Positions 5,630 to 12,876 of a stretch of DNA of 23,202 nucleotides are shown piece by piece (the first letter of the stretch is position 1; each line of letters begins with the position of its first letter). This stretch comes from an uncultured Clostridia bacterium (GTDB taxonomy: Bacteria > Bacillota > Clostridia > TANB77 > CAG-508), in the NCBI GenBank assembly GCA_948676835.1, contig CAPOZU010000020.1, positions 1-23,202 of the forward strand, written 5' to 3'. Position numbers and translations under genes: made by a program. The notes below the pieces were generated by a model. The model worked only from the letters and a program-made list of their open reading frames with translations, had not been told where the DNA came from and ran no database searches.

Positions 5630-8600
5630 ATGAAATTAAATATAGTTTATGGTAGAAGTGGAACTGGAAAAAGTGAATATATTTATGAAGATATTTCAAA
5701 AAAAATTGGGAAAAACAAGATTTTTCTTATAGTTCCAGAACAATGTAATCTTTCAGCCGAAAAAAAACTTTTTGAAATATCTAAAAAGAATTGTTTAATT
5801 GATACTGAAATATTAACATTAAGTAGAATGGCATATCGTGTAGCAAATGAAGTAGGTGGCATATCTTGCCACCTTTCAAAAGCTGGAAAAGATATGCTAA
5901 TTTTTGATTTAATTTCTAAAGAAAAAGCAAATTTAAACTTTTTAGGAAAATCAGAAAAAAATATAGATATTGTAAATAGAATGTTTACAGAATTAAAGAA
6001 ACATAATATAGGAGTAGATGATTTAAAGCAAGCAAGTATTGAAGAAAACTATACTAGACTAAAACTGGATGATATAATTAATCTTTATGAAAAATATGAA
6101 GAAAAGCTATTAAATAACTTTATTGATGAAAACGATACTTTAACAATTTTGTGCCAAAATTTAGATAAGACAACAATGTTCGATAATACGCTAATCTATA
6201 TTGATGAATTTCTAGGATTTACTCCGCAAGAATATAATATTTTTGAAAAATTAATAAAAAAGGCAGAAGAGATTACTGTAGGAATTGCTACCGATATTTT
6301 AGAAAATACTATTCCAAAAGAAAATGATATATATTACTTTAACAAAAAGTATGCAAATAAACTTATAGAGATTGGATATAGAAATGGTGCTAAATATAAT
6401 GAAATTATATTAAATGAAACCCATAGATTTAAAAATAATGAACTAAAATTTTTGGAGGAAAATTTATATAACTCTAATAAGAAATATCCAGAAAAAACAG
6501 AAAATATTAAAATATTTTTGGCAAGTAATCCGTATTCAGAGGTGGAATATGTTGCACAAAGTATCCACAATTTGGTTAAAAATTGTGGATATAAGTATAG
6601 CGAAATTGGAATTATTTCAGAGGATTTAGATAAATATTCTGAGGATAGCAAAGCTATATTTAATAAATATGATATACCATTATTTATTGATGAAAAAAAA
6701 GAATTAAATCAAAATATTTTAATCAAATTTATATTGGCAATGCTAGATATATTTGCTAAGAATTGGTCATATGAATCTGTATTTAATTATTTAAAAATAG
6801 GTTTGTTAGATATAAAGAATGAAGATGTATATTTATTAGAGAACTATTGTATTAAATGGGGAATAAAAGGTAATAAATGGTTAAAAGAATTTGAATATGA
6901 GCAAATTAATGATAAACAAGAAAAATTAGAAACTTTAAGAAGAGAAATTGTAGAACCACTAATTCGATTTAAAAACAATATATCATCAAACAGAACAGCT
7001 GTGCAAATAACAAAAGAAATTTATAAATTTATAATTGATAATAGAATTAATGAAATTCTAGACTTAAAATTAAAGAAGTATAATAATGTTGAAATATCAA
7101 ATGAATATAATACTAGTTATAAACTACTGGTTAGTGTTTTAGAAGATATAGTGATAGTATTTAAAGACGAAAAAATTACTTATGAAAAATATAAAGAACT
7201 ATTACAAGTTGGGCTTAATTCTTGTGAACTTGGTAAAATACCAGCAACTCAAGATCAAGTTATTTTTGGAGATACAGAAAGAACAAGAAGTCATAAGCTA
7301 AGAGCAGTTTTTGTAATCGGAATTAATGATGGTACTTTTCCTAAAGTTAATAAAATCGAAGGATACTTAAATGATAATGATAGAGATGTTTTACTTAGTT
7401 CTGGAATTGAGCTTGCAAAGAATTCTAAAGATAGTTTATATGAAGAGCAATTTAATATATATAGAACCTTAACCACTCCAGAAGAAAAATTATTTTTATC
7501 ATACTCATCATCAGATAAAGAAGGAACATCTATTAGACCATCGATTTTAATAAAAAAAATAACTAGAATCTTTCCAAAGGTCTGTGTTGAAAGTGATGTT
7601 ATAGAGAAAAGATATATAATATCAAATGGAAAAGCGACTTTTGAAGAGGCTTTAAACATATATAAAGAATTTCTTGAAGGAAAGGAAATTTCTCCTGAAT
7701 GGGAAAATGTTTTAAGATATTTTTATAAAAAGGATAGAAATAGGTTTAAAAGAGCTATATCTGGAATATATTATACAAATAAAGCTCAAGACATTTCATC
7801 TGAGAATATAGAAAAAATGTATGGTGGAACTTTAAAAACAAGTGTATCTAGACTTGAAAGTTACAGAAAATGTCCATTTTCATTTCATCTTACATATGGT
7901 TTAAAACTTAAAGAAAAAGAAGAATTAAAAATACAAGCAATTGATACAGGTTCTTTTATGCATGAAGTTATTGATGCTTTTTTTAAAGAAATAAGTGATA
8001 AAAACTTAAACTTAAAAGAAATTACTGATGATGAAATTTTAAAAATAGTTAATAAAATTATTAGCCAGTTACTTGAAACTAGTAGATATTATATTTTTTC
8101 TAGTTCAGCTAAATTTAGACTATTAACCAGAAGGCTGAAAAAAGTAGTATATAAATCAATTTGTTATATTGTTTATTCTTTAAAATATAGTGATTTTTCA
8201 GTTTTTGGAAATGAAATTGAATTTTCAAATACAGGAACATTTAAAACAATAACTTTGGAAGTTGATGGAAGAAAAGTTGAAATAACAGGAAAGATAGACA
8301 GAGCCGACACTGCTCAAATAGGAGATAATCAGTATGTTAGAATAATAGATTATAAATCATCTAGTAAAGATTTAGATATAAACCAAGTTATGTTTGGCTT
8401 ACAAATTCAACTTATAACATATTTAGATGCACTTTGTGAACAAACAGATTTTGATCCAAGTGGAATATTATATATGGGATTGATAGACAACATAGTAAAA
8501 AATGCTAAAAATCTTTCAGATGAAGAAATTGAAAATAAAATTAGAAGTAATTTTAAAATGAAGGGATTAATTCTAGCAGATATTTCAGTTATAAGAACAA

Positions 8601-8887
8601 TGGATAAAAAATTGCAAACAGGTTTATCAGATATTATTCCTGTTTATATAAGTAAAGATGGCGAGATAAGTGAAAAAAAATCGAGTGTAATTAGTAAAAA
8701 GGATTTTAATGAATTACAAGTTCAGGTTAAAGATATTATAAAACAAATTTCATATGAAATTTTAAAGGGAAAAATTGATATAAAGCCGTATAATTATAAA
8801 AAGAAAACAGGATGTGATTATTGTAAGTATAAGACAATCTGCATGTTTAATACTAATATAAAAGATAATGAATATAATTTTGTATAA
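5630..8887 (+). CDS. addB: AddB subunit of the AddAB helicase-nuclease
   Basis: Partner of AddA in the RecBCD-like complex that resects double-strand breaks and recognises Chi. The 1085-residue length fits the family. A Walker A motif, GRSGTGKS, is at 8-15. The C-terminal nuclease domain carries IIDYKSSSKDLD with D907 and K909. The iron-sulfur staple is visible as C748 (YRKCPFSF) plus C1062-x2-C1065-x5-C1071. All key residues are present, so the protein should be functional. addA normally sits directly downstream; here alr follows after 15 bases, so addA must be elsewhere or missing. A GGAAAATCT ribosome binding site lies before the ATG. Two notable hairpins lie inside the coding sequence, at 5854-5874 and 6562-6591. 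Confidence 0.95.
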   Translation: MKLNIVYGRSGTGKSEYIYEDISKKIGKNKIFLIVPEQCNLSAEKKLFEISKKNCLIDTEILTLSRMAYRVANEVGGISCHLSKAGKDMLIFDLISKEKANLNFLGKSEKNIDIVNRMFTELKKHNIGVDDLKQASIEENYTRLKLDDIINLYEKYEEKLLNNFIDENDTLTILCQNLDKTTMFDNTLIYIDEFLGFTPQEYNIFEKLIKKAEEITVGIATDILENTIPKENDIYYFNKKYANKLIEIGYRNGAKYNEIILNETHRFKNNELKFLEENLYNSNKKYPEKTENIKIFLASNPYSEVEYVAQSIHNLVKNCGYKYSEIGIISEDLDKYSEDSKAIFNKYDIPLFIDEKKELNQNILIKFILAMLDIFAKNWSYESVFNYLKIGLLDIKNEDVYLLENYCIKWGIKGNKWLKEFEYEQINDKQEKLETLRREIVEPLIRFKNNISSNRTAVQITKEIYKFIIDNRINEILDLKLKKYNNVEISNEYNTSYKLLVSVLEDIVIVFKDEKITYEKYKELLQVGLNSCELGKIPATQDQVIFGDTERTRSHKLRAVFVIGINDGTFPKVNKIEGYLNDNDRDVLLSSGIELAKNSKDSLYEEQFNIYRTLTTPEEKLFLSYSSSDKEGTSIRPSILIKKITRIFPKVCVESDVIEKRYIISNGKATFEEALNIYKEFLEGKEISPEWENVLRYFYKKDRNRFKRAISGIYYTNKAQDISSENIEKMYGGTLKTSVSRLESYRKCPFSFHLTYGLKLKEKEELKIQAIDTGSFMHEVIDAFFKEISDKNLNLKEITDDEILKIVNKIISQLLETSRYYIFSSSAKFRLLTRRLKKVVYKSICYIVYSLKYSDFSVFGNEIEFSNTGTFKTITLEVDGRKVEITGKIDRADTAQIGDNQYVRIIDYKSSSKDLDINQVMFGLQIQLITYLDALCEQTDFDPSGILYMGLIDNIVKNAKNLSDEEIENKIRSNFKMKGLILADISVIRTMDKKLQTGLSDIIPVYISKDGEISEKKSSVISKKDFNELQVQVKDIIKQISYEILKGKIDIKPYNYKKKTGCDYCKYKTICMFNTNIKDNEYNFV

Positions 8888-8902
8888 TGGGAGATGATTT
8901 TT

Positions 8903-9994
8903 TTGGAAATTACAAGACCTACAGTAATGGAAGTAGATTTAAAAGCATTCAAGCATAATATAGACCAAATAAAAAAATATGTTGGGGAAGATGTAAAGTT
9001 AATGCCTGTAATAAAGGCAAATGCATATGGAACATATATAAATAAAGTAAATGAGGAGATTAATAAGTTTGATATCGTTGCAGTTGCTACTGTCGATGAA
9101 GCTGTAGAACTAAGAATACAAGGTTATGAAAAAGAAATCTTTGTATTAAATCAAGCTTATAAAGAAGAAATCGAAAAAATAGTAAAATATAATATTACTA
9201 TTGGGATTAGTTCAGATAGTTTTGCTGATGAACTTGGAAAAATAAATGATCCTGTAAGTGTTCATATTGAAATTGGGACAGGAATGGGAAGAACAGGAAT
9301 AAATCCTAAAAGAGTAGAAGAATACATTAAAAAAGTTAGAAATTATAAAAATGTAAAAATTGAAGGGATTTATACACATTTATCATCTGCAGATTCAGAT
9401 GAAGAATATACAAAAAAACAATTATATTATTTCGAAAACTCTGTAAAAAAAGCAAAAGAAATTCTAGGTGAGATAAAATATATTCATTGTAATGCTTCAA
9501 ATGGAATTTTAAATTTTACAGAAAATTCTTATAATTTAGTAAGACCAGGAATGATTATGTATGGATATGAGCCATTTAATGGTGCAAAAGAAAAGATAGA
9601 TTTAAAACCAGTATGCAAATTAAAATCAAGAATTACTTTTTTAAAAGAAGTAGAAGAAGGAGCATCTATAGGTTATTCAAGAACATTTATAACAAAAAGA
9701 AAAACAAAAGTTGCAACAATTCCGATTGGTTATGCAGATGGACTTAAGAGAACACTTTCAAATAAAGGTCATGTGTTTATAAAAGGTCATATATTACCAA
9801 TAATTGGAAGTGTTTGTATGGATGGATTCATGGTAGATGTTACAGATGTAGAAGATATATGTGTTGGAGATGAAGTTTACATTTGGGATAATAAAAATAT
9901 AACATTAGAAGAAGTTGCAGAAGCAGCAGGTACGATGAATTATGAAATGATGTGTACAATATCAAATAGAGTACCAAGAATTTTTATTCATTAG
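8903..9994 (+). CDS. alr: Alanine racemase
   Basis: PLP-dependent enzyme that converts L-Ala to D-Ala for peptidoglycan. The PLP lysine is K38 in VIKANAYG and the catalytic Tyr is Y258 in SIGYSRTF, on opposite domains as usual. IPIGYADGLKR and GSVCMDGFMVDVT are family hallmarks. At 363 residues it has normal length. TTG at 8903 is preferred because GGGAG (8889-8893) is 9 bases upstream, whereas an ATG at 8894 abuts that site. The usual AYGHG after the lysine is AYGTY here, a small departure. Serine racemase activity cannot be excluded by sequence. It is in an operon with pgeF, another wall gene. Confidence 0.93.
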   Translation: MEITRPTVMEVDLKAFKHNIDQIKKYVGEDVKLMPVIKANAYGTYINKVNEEINKFDIVAVATVDEAVELRIQGYEKEIFVLNQAYKEEIEKIVKYNITIGISSDSFADELGKINDPVSVHIEIGTGMGRTGINPKRVEEYIKKVRNYKNVKIEGIYTHLSSADSDEEYTKKQLYYFENSVKKAKEILGEIKYIHCNASNGILNFTENSYNLVRPGMIMYGYEPFNGAKEKIDLKPVCKLKSRITFLKEVEEGASIGYSRTFITKRKTKVATIPIGYADGLKRTLSNKGHVFIKGHILPIIGSVCMDGFMVDVTDVEDICVGDEVYIWDNKNITLEEVAEAAGTMNYEMMCTISNRVPRIFIH

Positions 9995-10004
9995 GAGGAA
10001 AAGA

Positions 10005-10793
10005 TTGATTAATAGTAATGAAAAAATAATTTGCAAAGAGTATAAAGGTATTAAATATATACAATTTAAAAAGTTGCTTGATATGGGAATAAAACATGCC
10101 TATACTTTAAAAGGAGAAAATATAAATTTTAGAAGTGGTTCAAAAGAAGAAAAAGAATGTTATTCTAAAATTTACGAAGCAATTGGATTAGATGTTAATA
10201 CATTAGTAAAGCCATTACAAAATCATACAAGTAATATTAAATGTATAGATAAAATTTTGAAAAAAGAAGAACTAGTAGATACTGATGGACTAATAACAAA
10301 TAAAAAAGGAATTGCTTTAACTACAACTAATGCAGATTGTATATTATTATTGTTTTATGATCCATTAAAACAAGTTATTGCAAATATTCATTCTGGTTGG
10401 AAAGGAACATTTCAAAAAATAGGGGAAAAAGCAGTAATCAAAATGATAACAAACTATAACTGTAATCCACAAGATATATACTGCTTTATTTGTCCAAGTA
10501 TAAGAAAATGTCATTTTGAAGTAGATGAAGATGTAAAAGTTTTATGTGAAGATATTTTTTCATTTACTGGAAGAACAAATGAATTTATCGAAAAGGGAAA
10601 AGTTTTAGATAATAAACAAAAATATATGATAGACACTGTTTATATAAATAGAATATTATTAAAAGAAATTGGATTAAAAGATGAAAACATTATAGATTGT
10701 GATATTTGTAGTGTATGTAATTCAGATGAAGTCAATTCATATAGAGTAGAAGGAAAAGATTTTAGATTAGCAACAAGTATAATTAGTTTATAA
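10005..10793 (+). CDS. pgeF: Peptidoglycan editing factor PgeF (YfiH, laccase-domain)
   Basis: A zinc/copper-type metal-binding enzyme of the YfiH family, once annotated as polyphenol oxidase. It is known to correct faulty peptidoglycan precursors containing L-Ser in place of L-Ala. The metal triad is present: H74 in LQNHTSN, C112 in TNADC and H129 in NIHSGWKGT. Length (262 residues) is typical. The start is TTG with AGGAGG (9993-9998) six bases upstream, and no ATG lies near. It follows alr by 10 bases, which fits a shared role in alanine-based wall synthesis. Family members can also act on purine nucleosides, so that activity is possible. Confidence 0.9.
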   Translation: MINSNEKIICKEYKGIKYIQFKKLLDMGIKHAYTLKGENINFRSGSKEEKECYSKIYEAIGLDVNTLVKPLQNHTSNIKCIDKILKKEELVDTDGLITNKKGIALTTTNADCILLLFYDPLKQVIANIHSGWKGTFQKIGEKAVIKMITNYNCNPQDIYCFICPSIRKCHFEVDEDVKVLCEDIFSFTGRTNEFIEKGKVLDNKQKYMIDTVYINRILLKEIGLKDENIIDCDICSVCNSDEVNSYRVEGKDFRLATSIISL

Positions 10794-10809
10794 ATAGGAT
10801 GTGAAAAAA

Positions 10810-11376
10810 ATGTATGAAACATTAAACGAAATAAATGACGAAGTAAAAAAATGTACCAAATGTAATTTATGTAAAAATAGAACAAATACAGTGTTTGGTG
10901 TTGGAAATGAAAATGCTGATATTATGTTCATAGGAGAAGGACCAGGAGCAGATGAAGATAGAGAAGGAGAACCTTTCGTAGGAAAAGCTGGTAAACTAAT
11001 GAACCAAGCGTTTCAAGGACTAGGTATTTCTAGAGAAAAAATATATATTGCTAATATTGTTAAGTGCAGACCTCCCAATAACAGAAATCCAGAGAAAGAA
11101 GAAGCATCAGCTTGTCTTAATTATTTAAGGAATCAAGTTATTCTAGTTAAACCTAAGATTATAGTTTTACTTGGCAGTGTTGCTTTAAAAAATATTTTGG
11201 GTGACAACTATGGAATAACTGCTTCTAGAGGAAAGTGGATAGAAAAAAAAGGAATACTATATATGCCTACATTTCATCCTGCTGCTTTACTTAGAGATGA
11301 TAGTAAAAAAATAGACTTTTGGAATGATTTAGAACTTGTGATTCAAGAAGCAATAAAACAAAAACTTATTATTTAA
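10810..11376 (+). CDS. Family 4 uracil-DNA glycosylase with an iron-sulfur cluster
   Basis: Removes uracil arising from cytosine deamination or misincorporation. The 4Fe-4S ligands expected for the family are C15, C18, C86 (KCRPPNNRNP) and C102. Motif 1 is GEGPGADEDREGEPFVGKAG (42-61) and the C-terminal base-flipping motif is FHPAALLR (155-162). The protein is 188 residues. ATG at 10810 is preferred: AGGATGTGA (10796-10804) is a near-consensus ribosome binding site, while a GTG at 10801 lies inside it. It is last in the operon and a strong terminator follows 40 bases later. With the OGG-type gene at the other end and addB between, the operon is rich in DNA repair. Confidence 0.92.
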   Translation: MYETLNEINDEVKKCTKCNLCKNRTNTVFGVGNENADIMFIGEGPGADEDREGEPFVGKAGKLMNQAFQGLGISREKIYIANIVKCRPPNNRNPEKEEASACLNYLRNQVILVKPKIIVLLGSVALKNILGDNYGITASRGKWIEKKGILYMPTFHPAALLRDDSKKIDFWNDLELVIQEAIKQKLII

Positions 11377-11415
11377 TGAACTCCTATGATTTATTTCGCA
11401 AATATAGAAAAAATG

Positions 11416-11450
11416 AGACTGTTAAGCTTTAGCTTAACAGTCTTATTTTT
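11416..11450. terminator. Bidirectional intrinsic terminator
   Basis: AGACTGTTAAGCT (11416-11428) and AGCTTAACAGTCT (11431-11443) form a stem of about 12 bp, followed by TATTTTTTT. On the other strand the stem is followed by CATTTTTTC, so it can end both the glycosylase operon and the convergent gene. Confidence 0.9.
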
Positions 11451-12587
11451 TTAATTGATTTCTTTATTACGTATTCCTTCTTCAACTAGTAATTTTAATT
11501 TGTCAAATAATTGTTTAAAAAATTGGAATCCAAATTTTTTCTCCTCTAAAAAATCTAACTCATTTGTAATACAATCTAAAGAAGAAATATTTCCGAACTT
11601 TAAAATAAATTCCTTTTTCTCCTCAGCTTTAGCCATCATAGTAACGTAAAATTCATTATAATAATTATAATCTTTTGTAGAGATAATTAAATGTTTGAAA
11701 TTATATAATTTATATTGAAATGCTTTAATATCGTCTAGCGTTTTTATTGAATTTAACTCAGAATTAAAGCAACTGTCTAATATTATGTTTTGTGTTTCAA
11801 TTGTTTTTTCTAAAATAATTTTTTTAATATCATCAATTCTAGAATTAATTCTTTTTAGTTTTTTAAAATCTTTTATATCTTCTGAACATAATGATTGTTT
11901 ATATATTTCTTTAGATAATTTTGTTTCATATTCAAAAATTAAATCAAAGTTTTTTTCTATTTTTGTATAAGCTCTAATATTTGATTTTGCTATAAATGTA
12001 TTTTTAAATACATCATTACAATATAAAGTGCTATAGAATAATGGATAAGAACCAGTAAAATAAATCATTTCATTTAACAAAGCTGTTTGAATTGGATAAT
12101 AATCTGGGCTTTCAGTAGTAAGCTCCATATTGTAATATTTAACACTATCTAATTCGAGTCCCATTGTAGTAGCTGCCATAAGTTGAACAGCTGCTTCATT
12201 TAAAGCCATTCCTGTACAAGGAGTAGTTTCTAAATTGTATAAGCCTAAACGTAATAATTTACCACGATTATTAGTATAAGTTTGTATGTAATGTAAACAT
12301 TCATGAAATGCTAAAGTGCTTAAATCTTGAAGGTTCATATCTTTACTAAAATAAATAGAATTATTTTTATAAAAATATTTTGCCATAGCCATATCATTAG
12401 GCATATCTGCAATATACATATTTAATCTACAAATTGAAATAAATAAATCACTTTTATTTAAATTATGTTCTGGAAAAGTAGCGACTAATTTCTCAGAAAT
12501 ATTTGAAGCAATAGAATTTATTTGCATTGTATCTAATTCACGTATTACTGTAATACCTTCCTTTTTTAATGTTGAATTTATACTCAT
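11451..12587 (-). CDS. Unrecognised protein with an HExxH zinc-metallopeptidase signature
   Basis: I do not recognise a named family. The 378-residue protein has FHECLHYIQ with H95, E96 and H99, the zinc-binding HExxH motif. LNEAAVQLMA about 30 residues later has E131, spaced as in the third ligand of gluzincin-type peptidases. The N-terminal part (20-150) would form the catalytic fold. The C-terminal half (about 200-378) is Lys/Glu-rich and largely helical, possibly coiled coil. There is no signal peptide or membrane segment, so it should act in the cytoplasm. The ATG has AAGGAG six bases upstream. It is monocistronic, divergent from the secreted protease gene and convergent with the repair operon. 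Peptidase activity is inferred from the motif only. Confidence 0.7.
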   Translation of the reverse strand: MSINSTLKKEGITVIRELDTMQINSIASNISEKLVATFPEHNLNKSDLFISICRLNMYIADMPNDMAMAKYFYKNNSIYFSKDMNLQDLSTLAFHECLHYIQTYTNNRGKLLRLGLYNLETTPCTGMALNEAAVQLMAATTMGLELDSVKYYNMELTTESPDYYPIQTALLNEMIYFTGSYPLFYSTLYCNDVFKNTFIAKSNIRAYTKIEKNFDLIFEYETKLSKEIYKQSLCSEDIKDFKKLKRINSRIDDIKKIILEKTIETQNIILDSCFNSELNSIKTLDDIKAFQYKLYNFKHLIISTKDYNYYNEFYVTMMAKAEEKKEFILKFGNISSLDCITNELDFLEEKKFGFQFFKQLFDKLKLLVEEGIRNKEIN

Positions 12588-12802
12588 CCAAAACTCCTTA
12601 AATCTTTAGTATATATATTATTATACAATAAAAAAAACAAATAAACATATCAGTGATATTAAAAGAATATTACAATTTTATTACTTTATTAATGTTAATA
12701 AAATTTAATATATGGTTATACTAAAACTATGTGAAGTGTGCTTCCCATAAGTAAAAAGAACCTGAATGTATTATCAAAAGTGCGTTCTGGATTAAAATGG
12801 GG
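12588..12802. other. Intergenic region between divergent genes
   Basis: No credible gene is seen. It holds the ribosome binding site of the leftward gene and a perfect 13-bp dyad, ATATCA-G-TGATAT, at 12647-12659. It also holds a nested structure from about 12732: a GAAG/CTTC hairpin, CCCAT (12744-12748) facing ATGGG (12797-12801), and AGAAC facing GTTCT. The outer parts resemble degraded IS3-type ends pointing at each other. A weak TATACT at 12717-12722 could be a second -10 box. Confidence 0.45.
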
Positions 12803-12831
12803 TTGATTTGAAAAAAAATAATATCTATACT
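12803..12831 (+). promoter_or_regulatory. Predicted promoter of the dockerin protease gene
   Basis: TTGATT (12803-12808) and TATACT (12826-12831) are separated by exactly 17 bases. The first cohesin gene has the same pair of hexamers at the same spacing. Confidence 0.6.
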
Positions 12832-12876
12832 TATTATATATTAATTTATAATGCTTGAAAGATGGTGATATATAAT

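Noticed and set aside
12733..12802. Riboswitch (for example cyclic di-GMP type) before the protease gene
   Set aside because: The best promoter lies downstream of the structure, and no conserved riboswitch core could be matched.
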